This document shows positions 1-6,598 of a stretch of 16,091 bases of DNA, piece by piece (positions within the stretch are counted from its first letter, which is position 1; each line of letters begins with the position of its first letter). Below the pieces are notes generated by a model. It had not been told where the DNA came from. It did no database searches and saw only the letters and a list, made by a program, of their open reading frames with translations. The position numbers and the translations under genes were made by a program. Where the stretch lies: contig JBMNPN010000055.1 in the NCBI GenBank assembly GCA_050943615.1, positions 1-16,091 of the forward strand, in the 5' to 3' direction. This stretch comes from CACZQA01 sp050943615 (lineage in GTDB: Bacteria > Actinomycetota > Coriobacteriia > Coriobacteriales > QAMH01).

Positions 1-90
1 GTCACGGTCAAGAGCGTAAGCGCTCTATCAGCGGTAAGGAGCAAGATTTGCAGGTGGATGGCACTAGACTTGGACGGCGCCGTGTGCAGC

Positions 91-180
91 CCTGCGCCCG
101 CACGCGCTTTGCCCTCCCATCGGCTCTCTAATCTCACGCGTCTCCATCGCCCCTGCGCGCGCACGCGCTCTGCCCTCCCC
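91..180. repeat. Short direct repeat upstream of the ClC gene
   Basis: Two 29-bp copies (91-119 and 152-180) match at 26 of 29 positions by eye. They share the cores CCTGCGC, CGCACGCGCT and TGCCCTCCC and lie 61 bp apart, just before the ClC gene. A small perfect hairpin, AGAGCG-TAAG-CGCTCT, lies further upstream at 11-26. Nothing else in 1-221 looks like a gene. The repeats could be operator-like sites or a chance tandem duplication; no function is recognised. Confidence 0.4.
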
Positions 181-221
181 TCTTGGGCTATCATGTCTCA
201 CGCTCAACAAAGGAGGCGAAC

Positions 222-1622
222 GTGCGGGACGCAGAAAAAGAGGGATTTTCGGCCCGGGCCATCAGGGGGCTCCGCTGGCTACTCTGCCTGCGCGCAAATT
301 CCGCGCCGCGCAAGCGTCCGCCCGCACGGCCGTTCGTCTCGTCTGCAGGTGCGCCGCTTTCCCGCACCAGCCATAAGGCGCTTTCCTACTCCGGGCTCGT
401 TGTGCTCGCCGCCGTATTGGGATTTCTGTTCGGCGCGCTCATCTGGGTGGTCTTTCAGGCGTCCTTCTTTCTGGGACGCGTGCTCTGGGAGGCGGTCGCC
501 AGGGGATTCGAACTTATGGGAGCTCCCTTTGCCAGCGGCCTTTCCGCGCTGGTCATCTGCACGCTGGGTGGTCTGCTCATGAGCCTGTGGACGCGGCGTT
601 TTGGCGGAAGCCCCGAGCCGTTCATGCAGGTGCTCGGCAAGGTGCGCCGCACCGGCCGCTATGACTCCGATGGCATTGCAGCAACTTCCATGGGCGTGGT
701 GCTCCCCCAGATGCTCGGCGCCTCCGTGGGCCTGGCAGCCGGGCTCATCGGCGTCATCGCCACGGGCTGCACGCGCATCGGCTCGACCTTGCGACGCGCG
801 GGACTCGGCATCATGCAGCTGCCTCATCGCAGCGCGACGGGGATCCTCCGCTCGCTTGCCGGCGCGCCGTTTGCCGAGGCGCGGGCACAGCATCGAGGCG
901 ACGCCACCGCCCCCGACCCGCTCGCCTACGATTTCCGGACTTGGGCGAAGGGGATCCTCTACACAGTCTGCGTCGCGCTAGGCGTCTTTGCCTTCGCATG
1001 GCTCATCGTCTGCTTCGGCACCCAGGCGGTGCTCCCCCGCTTCGACGGCATCACCGCTACGGGAAGCGAGCTTGTCTGGGCGATTCCCTGCATCCTCATG
1101 GGCTGGGCAGGCGCCGTCGTCTTCAGCATCTCGAACCGCAGCAGTAAGCTGGCGGCAAAGCAGCTGTCCGGACACCCCGTCATCGAGCCCGTTGTGGGCG
1201 GCATCGTCCTCGGCGTGGTCGCCGCATTCCTTCCCGGCGTGCTGTTCTCCGGCATCGCCCAGACCCCCGACCTGCTCGGCGAATGGACGAGACTTGGCGC
1301 CATTACGCTGCTCGCCACTGGAATCTGCAAGTACGCGCTCACGCCGTGGTGCATATCCATGGGCTGGAGGGGCGGCCAGATCTACCCGAGCGTGTTCGCA
1401 TCGCTGTGCTGCGGCTTCGGGATCTCGGCCCTGAGCGGAGCAGACCCCGCACTCTGCATCTCCCTTGTCGCGGCGACGAACATGGCCTGCGAGCTCAGGC
1501 AACCGATACTGTCCTTCGTCCTGCTCCTTCTCTGCTTCCCGCTCCAGAGCATTCCCTGGCTCATCGTGTGCTGCCTGATCGGCGCCCACTTACCGCTGCC
1601 CTGCCTGCAGGCGGGGAAGTAA
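222..1622 (+). CDS. ClC-family voltage-gated chloride channel/transporter-like membrane protein
   Basis: A 466-aa polytopic membrane protein with many hydrophobic segments, slightly longer than the usual bacterial ClC core. Three ClC signatures are visible in divergent form: GGSPEP near residues 128-133 (family GSGIPE, anion-coordinating Ser), GASVGLAAG near 166-174 (family G-x-x-x-GPEAG), and GWRGGQIYP near 381-389 (family GxxGGxFxP). The family moves chloride across the inner membrane as a channel or H+/Cl- antiporter. The start is taken as GTG at 222 because AGGAGG (211-216) sits 5 nt before it; an in-frame ATG at 183 has no such site. In the second motif the position of the proton-coupling gating Glu is Ala. 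The basic N-terminal tail before the first membrane segment (about 60 residues) is unusually long. The gene stands alone, with the repeat array directly downstream and no clear terminator. Family assignment is fairly sure; transport mode is unknown. Confidence 0.8.
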   Translation: MRDAEKEGFSARAIRGLRWLLCLRANSAPRKRPPARPFVSSAGAPLSRTSHKALSYSGLVVLAAVLGFLFGALIWVVFQASFFLGRVLWEAVARGFELMGAPFASGLSALVICTLGGLLMSLWTRRFGGSPEPFMQVLGKVRRTGRYDSDGIAATSMGVVLPQMLGASVGLAAGLIGVIATGCTRIGSTLRRAGLGIMQLPHRSATGILRSLAGAPFAEARAQHRGDATAPDPLAYDFRTWAKGILYTVCVALGVFAFAWLIVCFGTQAVLPRFDGITATGSELVWAIPCILMGWAGAVVFSISNRSSKLAAKQLSGHPVIEPVVGGIVLGVVAAFLPGVLFSGIAQTPDLLGEWTRLGAITLLATGICKYALTPWCISMGWRGGQIYPSVFASLCCGFGISALSGADPALCISLVAATNMACELRQPILSFVLLLLCFPLQSIPWLIVCCLIGAHLPLPCLQAGK

Positions 1623-1665
1623 TGCGATAAGGGGCTCAAGTTAACGGGTCTACACCGAAGTCTTG

Positions 1666-2351
1666 CTGGCGGTCGACCACGAGAAGGGGTTCGGCGCACG
1701 TTGCATCGAAGCCGCCTTGGTGGTCGACCACGTCCAAGGGTTCGATGCGGAAATCCGCCCACGTGGCGGGGCTCGGCGCGCTTCCTGCATCGAGAGGGCC
1801 CTGGTGGTCGACCACGTGAAGGGTTTCGGCGCAGCTTGCATCGAGGGGCCGCAGGTGGTCGACCACGTCCCCGAGTTCGATGCGCCTCCCGACCGGTTTC
1901 CCGCCCACGTGGCGGGGTTCGGCGCGCTTCCTGCATCGAGAGGGCCCTGGTGGTCGGCTGGCGGCCGACCACGTGAAGGGTTTCGGCGCACGGTGCATCG
2001 AGGGGCCGCAGATGGTCGACCACGTCCCCGAGTTCGATGCAATAATCCGCCCACGAGGCGGGGTTCGGCGCGCTTCCTGCATCGAGAGGGCTCTGGTGGT
2101 CGACCACGTAATGGGTTTCGGCGCACGTTGCATTGAAGCCGCCTTGGTGGTCGACCACGTCCAGGGGTTCGATGCGCCTCCCGACCGGTTTCCCGCCCAC
2201 GAGGCGGGGTTCGGCGCGCTTCCTGCATCGAGAGGGCCCTGGTGGTCGGCTGGCGGTCGACCACGTGAAGGGTTTCGGCGCAGCTTGCACGGAACTCGCC
2301 TTGGTGCGCGCGCACGAGCTGGAGTTCGGCGTAGCTATTGCATCGGCAGGC
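1666..2351 (+). repeat. Palindrome-cored tandem repeat array 1 (about 14 units)
   Basis: About 14 units of roughly 37-51 bp occur in a recurring A-B-C order with a super-period of about 135-150 bp. Type A has core GTGGTCGACCAC, then GGTTTCGGCGCA and TTGCATCGA. Type B has the same core, then GAGTTCGATGC and a short linker. Type C has core CCGCCCACGTGGCGG, then GGTTCGGCGCG and TGCATCGA. GTCGAC cores are at 1672, 1723, 1807, 1858, 2015, 2099, 2150 and near 2256. One unit (1950-1972) replaces the core with arms GTGGTCGGC and GCCGACCAC around a 5-nt loop, and the last unit uses GTGCGCGCGCAC. The units keep their flanks while changing the self-complementary centre. Open frames through the array change phase from unit to unit, so it is treated as non-coding. 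It fills the gap between the ClC gene and the pilus leader. Confidence 0.9.
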
Positions 2352-2443
2352 AACTGTTAGTCACGCGCGCGAGAAAATATGTCCCTATTCCAAATCGATT
2401 CTTACAAATTTATGGAGTATTTATTATCATTACCGCCCGTGGG

Positions 2444-2472
2444 TTGAGAGAAATATTTTCAAATGAGACAAT
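2444..2472 (+). promoter_or_regulatory. Candidate promoter of the pilus operon
   Basis: TTGAGA (2444-2449) and GACAAT (2467-2472) are separated by exactly 17 bp. They lie in an AT-rich stretch (about 2361-2475) that contrasts with the GC-rich array upstream. Transcription from here would give a leader of about 120 nt before the ATG at 2599. The -10 matches consensus at 4 of 6 positions, so this is a candidate only. No gene is seen in 2352-2598. Confidence 0.4.
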
Positions 2473-2598
2473 TCCCCGCGCGCAATCCTTTGAGTTGGAT
2501 GCGCGCCAGGCAATATTCGACTGCATTAGATGGAGCAACCGCACAAGCAAAGTCGTGTTGAACCGTATGAAGTAACTGCAGAGGGAGAGGAGGCAGTC

Positions 2599-3714
2599 AT
2601 GGCACAGCGTGGTTTTCATACCGCATACGCTAAGATTGTCTCAGTTGCATGCCTGACGGTGCTGTGTGTTACTCTGACTGGGTTCCTGGGTATCCTCAAG
2701 CCCACCAGCGCCTTTGCCGCCGACGTTTCCTCTTCCGTGACGAAAATCACGACCGACGCCACAACGTACAGCTCCAACAGCACAGTGACGTGCACGTTGT
2801 CGTTCGACGCTGGTCAACTGGCTTCGGGCGATACGATTGCTGCCTCTTGGACATCGTCTGATGCAGACACGATATCCGCAACTGGAACTTCCGACACCCT
2901 TGATGTCGTACTTGAAAACGACTCGACCGCGATAATTGGAACAGCGGTAGTTACAGAAAACGGCGTCACCATCACCTTAAACGACAGTGTCGCGAACTAT
3001 CAAAGTGGAAACGGAAGCGTGACCTTCACGATTACCGTAGCCAACACGGGCACCGCAGATGGAACGGTAACGATTTCTGCAGGGGACGTATCTAGCGCCG
3101 TCACCGTCTCACCCGAAGCCACAGTCTCAGCCACTGCTGCCGCTGTCACCACCGAGAGCACCTCAACGGGAGCGTTGGCCCTCACTAACAAGGTCACGGG
3201 CACCGCAGGCAATACCAGCACGCGCTACACGTTCAAGCTTTCCCAGTCGGGCCTCTCGGGCACTTACGATGTGTCATATACCGGCACCGAAGACGATACG
3301 ACGGTGCACCCCTCCACGATCACCTTCACCGATGGTGTGGCAACTCTCCAGCTCAAGGATGGGGAAACGGCGACCATCTCCAATGTGCCGACCGGCACGA
3401 TGGCGGTCTCGGAGAGTGGCCTCGGAAGCAGCACGGCCGAGCTTACGGTTGCCGCCCAAAGCAGCACGGATGACTCTGCGACCGCCCTCACCGTCGACAC
3501 CGATGACGGCAGTACCTCCGCTTACTCGGCTTCGATATCTACCGATGCAACCACAACGGTCACCGTCACGAACAATTCCGATCTCGTTGCGAGTACGGGA
3601 ATCGATGACGGCAACTGGTCAATCTCGCTTCTCGTCTTCCTGGCAACCGGAGCCGCTGCCCTGCTGCTGATATGGCACTCGATCAAAGGAGGTGGCTATG
3701 CGCGGAAAGAATAG
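2599..3714 (+). CDS. Sortase-anchored tip-like pilin with N-terminal adhesive domain
   Basis: A 371-aa surface protein. Residues 1-40 form a signal peptide ending SAFA/AD. Residues 42-175 are a beta-rich, Thr/Ser-rich region that may be an Ig-fold adhesive domain (inferred from composition and spacing). Residues 190-330 resemble the pilin-type DUF7601 domain, with KVTGTAGNTS, LKDGETATI, an SES segment and a closing TVTNN. The possible isopeptide residues are Lys198, Glu272 and an Asn in 325-326. The C-terminus has ASTGI (331-335) in place of LPXTG, then a hydrophobic segment and a basic tail (KGGGYARKE). The start is ATG 2599 because AGGAGG at 2588-2593 precedes it by 5 nt; an upstream in-frame ATG at 2530 lacks this. 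It is first in the operon and overlaps the next gene by 17 nt. Its position matches Cpa, the tip adhesin of streptococcal FCT pili; the ligand is unknown. Confidence 0.75.
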   Translation: MAQRGFHTAYAKIVSVACLTVLCVTLTGFLGILKPTSAFAADVSSSVTKITTDATTYSSNSTVTCTLSFDAGQLASGDTIAASWTSSDADTISATGTSDTLDVVLENDSTAIIGTAVVTENGVTITLNDSVANYQSGNGSVTFTITVANTGTADGTVTISAGDVSSAVTVSPEATVSATAAAVTTESTSTGALALTNKVTGTAGNTSTRYTFKLSQSGLSGTYDVSYTGTEDDTTVHPSTITFTDGVATLQLKDGETATISNVPTGTMAVSESGLGSSTAELTVAAQSSTDDSATALTVDTDDGSTSAYSASISTDATTTVTVTNNSDLVASTGIDDGNWSISLLVFLATGAAALLLIWHSIKGGGYARKE

Positions 3715-3976
3715 GAAACGAGCAGTTCAAAAACCTTCTGCCGCGCAAGAGGCCGACGTGAGCCTCGAGCTCATCTCCGACAAGCTCAAGCGCCTCACCT
3801 GGCGCCACCGGCTCTACGGGATAGACGAAAAACAAGCCTGGCACGTGATCCAGCGCTTGGACGAAATGTACCGCCAGATATATCGAGAGCAGGAAATCAG
3901 ATATCAAGCTCTTCTCGATCAAGCAGCCAAATCGAACCAGAAAGATCAAGAAGATGACGAACAAGCAAGCAAGTGA
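3698..3976 (+). CDS. Small charged, probably coiled-coil protein of the pilus operon
   Basis: A 92-aa protein of unknown function. It has a basic N-terminus (MRGKNRKRAVQK), a central motif around RLYGIDEKQAWHVIQRLDEMY (split here: RLYGIDE, then KQAWHVI, then QRLDEMY) and a long charged helix with likely heptads, ending in an acidic/Lys-rich tail. There is no signal peptide or membrane segment, so it is probably cytoplasmic. The start is ATG 3698, 5 nt after AAAGGAGG (3685-3692); a GTG at 3692 overlaps that site. It overlaps the tip pilin gene upstream by 17 nt and the signal-peptidase-like gene downstream by 23 nt, so translation is probably coupled. The [L/Y]-[F/Y]-G-x-[D/E]-x-x-x-[A/V]-W pattern faintly recalls small DivIVA-like proteins, but the match is too weak to name it. 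A chaperone or membrane-proximal organiser of pilus assembly is one guess. Confidence 0.75.
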   Translation: MRGKNRKRAVQKPSAAQEADVSLELISDKLKRLTWRHRLYGIDEKQAWHVIQRLDEMYRQIYREQEIRYQALLDQAAKSNQKDQEDDEQASK

Positions 3977-4580
3977 CGGGAGGCAAGCACATGAGCAAGT
4001 AGCAGGAGGCGACCGGACTTTTATTGAGGTATCTTCAGCAGTTTCGAACTGTCCTGAAGTCGCGGTTATCAAGAAGAGGAAGGCGCGGGCCGAAGCCTGG
4101 AGCACGTTTCGGGGAGCCATCGTCAAGGCGCTGGTCTTTGTACTGATCATCGTGGCGGTGTTCACCTGGGTGTTTGGGCTAGTTCGCGTGCAGGGCAATG
4201 GGATGAGTCCCTCCATTGGCGATGGAGACCTTGCCCTCACGACACGAATCGTAGACGGACTCGAGGCAAACGACCTGATCGCGTTCGAGCACGACGGCGA
4301 CATGCTGATCGGACGGGTCGTGGCTCTGCCGGGTGACACGGTGGAGATACGAAACGACGGGACGTTTGTCGTCAATGGAACCGAGCAGACATCGCTTACC
4401 GCAGAGCGCACGCTCCCCGGCTCAGCCGATGTGAGCTATCCGTTGACGCTCGGCGAGGGCCAGTACTTTGTGCTCGGCGACAGTCGGACGCAGGCCAAGG
4501 ACTCTCGCGATGTGGGACCGATAGATGTTTCCGAGGTCAAGGGCAAGATAATCGCGGTGCTCAGGCTTCGTGACATATAA
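3954..4580 (+). CDS. Signal peptidase I-like protein (SipA-like, catalytic Lys missing)
   Basis: A 208-aa S26-family protein with one membrane anchor (about residues 54-76) after a roughly 50-residue cytoplasmic extension. Box B is GNGMSPSIGDGD with the nucleophile Ser85 present. Box D reads LIGRVVALPGD, with Gly120 where typical signal peptidases have the general-base Lys. Box E is GDSRTQAKDSRDVG (175-188). Canonical enzymes use a Ser/Lys dyad to cut signal peptides. In streptococcal FCT pilus loci, SipA is a related protein without a working dyad that is needed for pilus polymerisation; the position here, just before the backbone pilin, matches. It is therefore more likely an assembly factor than a peptidase. 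The ATG at 3954 has only a weak ribosome site and overlaps the upstream gene, and no good alternative in-frame start exists before the membrane segment. Confidence 0.8.
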   Translation: MTNKQASDGRQAHEQVAGGDRTFIEVSSAVSNCPEVAVIKKRKARAEAWSTFRGAIVKALVFVLIIVAVFTWVFGLVRVQGNGMSPSIGDGDLALTTRIVDGLEANDLIAFEHDGDMLIGRVVALPGDTVEIRNDGTFVVNGTEQTSLTAERTLPGSADVSYPLTLGEGQYFVLGDSRTQAKDSRDVGPIDVSEVKGKIIAVLRLRDI

Positions 4581-4629
4581 GCAAATAAGCAGGGTTAATT
4601 GATTCGAGAGTTAGAAGGGAAGAATTGAG

Positions 4630-5769
4630 ATGAGATTCAATTGGAAGAAGGGTTTGATCGCCGCGGTTTTCGCGGGCGCGCTGCTGGCAGCCATCCCCAG
4701 CGTCGCGATGGCTGACACCGTTAGCTACGACAGCACGGCTACTGCTTTTACAAAGGTTTGGGAGGCAGCTTCCAACCAGCAGCTCAACGATACCGAGTCG
4801 TTCACCTTCACACGTACATTCTCCGAATATGACGGATCTGCCTACAGCTCGAGCGCTACAGCATCTGAAGCTGCGAAAACGGAGAAAACCGACATCACCG
4901 CAACAACCACTTGGAAGACCAACGCAAATGGCGGCACTTCTGCATCTGACACAGTGTCCTACGGTGAAGTCCTCGACGGGCTCACGTTCGATAAGCCGGG
5001 TACCTATGTTTACTCTCTCTCAGAGAATGAGAGCAGCAACAAGAACGTCGACGAAGACGACAAAACCTCTGGAAACCTTTACGTCGTCGTGAACGTTCAG
5101 TGGGCAGACGCTGACAATCCTGGCGGCAGCACCGTAATCCAGTCTGTCTATACCTATACTACGTCCTCCGATGGTACGGAAACGAAAGGGGCGGGAACAT
5201 TTACTAACACAGCTGCCACCAACTCGGATGTGACCATTTCCAATACCGTCAAGGGAACCGCAGCTAATACCAGTGACTACTTCACCTATACGGTGATTCT
5301 CCGTGACGGCACCGGTTCATACGCAATTGAGTATTCTGACTCCGATACGACTTATACCAATCCCACAACGATAACAGCTAAACCAGATGGAGCAGATGAA
5401 TCCGGTTATGTCGTGACTATTCATTTGAAATCGGGACAGAGCGCAACTATCAAAAACCTCCCCGAAGGCGCAGATTACACTGTTACTCAGGCGACAAACG
5501 ATTACGATACCTCTTCCTTTTCTGTCTCGGATAATGATACGGAAACTGCGGATAGCGGCAGCGTAACGAAGAATACGAGTCTAGAGGCAACTGGATCGGT
5601 TGTTGATGATACAGACGACACCGTGGCCTTCACGAACACGAAGGGCTTCACCGCAGCAACGGGCATCACCTCCAACACCTTGCCGTTCGTCGTGCTGGCG
5701 GGGCTCGCCATCATCGGCGCCATCGTCCTTGTCGTGAAACGCCGCCGTCGCTCCTACGAGGAATTCTAG
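4630..5769 (+). CDS. Major (backbone) pilin, Spy0128/FctA-like, sortase-dependent
   Basis: A 379-aa precursor. The signal peptide is about residues 1-28 (VAMA/DT). Residues 35-195 are a Spy0128/FctA-type domain: TKVW with Lys42, a GTYVYSLSE strand with Glu132, and FTNT with Asn193, as expected for an intramolecular isopeptide bond. Residues 200-340 are a DUF7601-type domain: NTVKGTAANTS with Lys209, LKSGQSATI, YTVTQ and AFTNT with Asn336. At the expected catalytic Glu of this second domain the sequence has Gln287. The C-terminus has AATGI (342-346), a hydrophobic segment and KRRRRSYEEF. The motif is not LPXTG but resembles the xPTG signals polymerised by class B pilus sortases. ATG 4630 is preceded by GAAGGGA (4614-4620). 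The sortase gene follows with no gap, which supports the shaft role. The pilin lysine used for inter-subunit linkage cannot be identified by eye. Confidence 0.85.
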   Translation: MRFNWKKGLIAAVFAGALLAAIPSVAMADTVSYDSTATAFTKVWEAASNQQLNDTESFTFTRTFSEYDGSAYSSSATASEAAKTEKTDITATTTWKTNANGGTSASDTVSYGEVLDGLTFDKPGTYVYSLSENESSNKNVDEDDKTSGNLYVVVNVQWADADNPGGSTVIQSVYTYTTSSDGTETKGAGTFTNTAATNSDVTISNTVKGTAANTSDYFTYTVILRDGTGSYAIEYSDSDTTYTNPTTITAKPDGADESGYVVTIHLKSGQSATIKNLPEGADYTVTQATNDYDTSSFSVSDNDTETADSGSVTKNTSLEATGSVVDDTDDTVAFTNTKGFTAATGITSNTLPFVVLAGLAIIGAIVLVVKRRRRSYEEF

Positions 5770-6537
5770 TTGCCGAGGCCTGCGGACAGCTTCGGCTACA
5801 TCGACGATGACCAGCCCACTGCTGGTCAGCGGGCGGCTAACGCCTTCGATAGGCTCGTCACCTTTGTGATCGTAGTCGTGCTGATTGTCGCTGCAGGCCT
5901 CTCAGGATACTCGCTGTGGGACTCCTACATGCTCGCGCATGGAGGGGCGACCTATGACGGACCGACCAGAGCCGAGCGCTTTGCCGAGGCGCGCGCCATG
6001 AACCCGGATGTCATCGCCTGGCTCACCGTCGACAACACGGGCATTGACTATCCGGTGGTTCAGGGAAAGGACAACTTCGAGTACCTGACCAAGGACGCGA
6101 CCGGCGAGTACTCCGCTTCGGGCAGCCTGTTTCTGGACTACCGATGCGACCCCAAGTTCCACGAGCCCTACGAGGTCATCATGGGGCACCACATGGAGTA
6201 CTCCAAGATGTTCGGCGACCTCGACAAGTTCCTCGACCAGAGCTTCTTCGAGCAGAACTCGTCAGCAGAGCTCCTGCTGCCCAAGCGCACGCTCGAGCTC
6301 GAGATCGTGGCCGTGATGCAGGCGGACGCCTACAACGGCACCGTCTTTGGAATGCCCGCCTCTTCCGCCAGCGGCATCGTCTCCTACACGAAGTCACATG
6401 CAGTGTGGCAGAGAAAGCAGGACTACAGCTCCAAGGACCAGATCATCGGGCTTTCCACCTGTGATTCGTCGGGAGTGAACGAGAGAACCGTGGTGCTCTG
6501 CAAGGTCGTCAAGGTCAATAAGGCAGATAACGCGTAG
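5770..6537 (+). CDS. Class B sortase (pilus polymerase)
   Basis: A 255-aa membrane-anchored transpeptidase with a cytoplasmic N-terminus and a membrane segment at about residues 30-48. The catalytic domain shows class B features: NPDVIAWLTVDNTGIDYPVVQ (as NPDVIAW, then LTV, then DYPVVQ), SLFLDYRCD, MGHHM with the catalytic His at 140 or 141, LSTC with Cys231, and NERTVV with Arg239. Class B enzymes related to streptococcal SrtC1 polymerise pilins bearing xPTG-type signals. That fits the AATGI and ASTGI motifs of the two upstream pilins. The start is TTG 5770, directly after the backbone pilin stop, with GAGGA (5758-5762) inside the end of the pilin gene 7 nt away. This arrangement implies tight translational coupling between shaft pilin and polymerase. 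All catalytic residues are present, so activity is expected. Confidence 0.9.
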   Translation: MPRPADSFGYIDDDQPTAGQRAANAFDRLVTFVIVVVLIVAAGLSGYSLWDSYMLAHGGATYDGPTRAERFAEARAMNPDVIAWLTVDNTGIDYPVVQGKDNFEYLTKDATGEYSASGSLFLDYRCDPKFHEPYEVIMGHHMEYSKMFGDLDKFLDQSFFEQNSSAELLLPKRTLELEIVAVMQADAYNGTVFGMPASSASGIVSYTKSHAVWQRKQDYSSKDQIIGLSTCDSSGVNERTVVLCKVVKVNKADNA

Positions 6538-6560
6538 CGGTTCTAGGTTGAAATAAAGGT

Positions 6561-6585
6561 CGGCGGGCGCCCCTTTTGCTCGCCG
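6561..6585 (+). other. Intercistronic hairpin between sortase and basal pilin
   Basis: CGGCGGGC (6561-6568) can pair with GCTCGCCG (6578-6585) across a 9-nt loop that contains CCCCTTTT; the stem is 8 bp with one G-U pair. No T-run follows, so it is not a standard terminator. It may act as a processing or stability element that changes the dose of the last pilus gene relative to the upstream genes. The effect is inferred only. Confidence 0.35.
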
Positions 6586-6598
6586 TTGCAGGAAAGAC

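Noticed and set aside
279..893. A 204-residue minus-strand frame opposite the ClC gene.
   Set aside because: The plus strand has the ClC motifs, hydrophobic segments and AGGAGG-GTG start; the minus frame is low-complexity Arg/Ala/Gly.
1666..2351. CRISPR array.
   Set aside because: The flanks between cores are themselves conserved and recur in order, so there are no unique spacers, and no cas gene is present.
1382..2575. Several long open frames through array 1 on both strands (for example a VVDHVxGFxAxCIE-like repeat on the plus strand).
   Set aside because: The apparent peptide repeat changes frame between units, starts have no ribosome site, and the conserved property is DNA symmetry. Stop-poor GC-rich repeats give such frames by chance. 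A decayed repeat protein cannot be fully excluded.
2352..2598. Riboswitch or structured leader in the pilus 5' region.
   Set aside because: No known riboswitch core or strong conserved stem was seen; the region is simply AT-rich with a plausible promoter.
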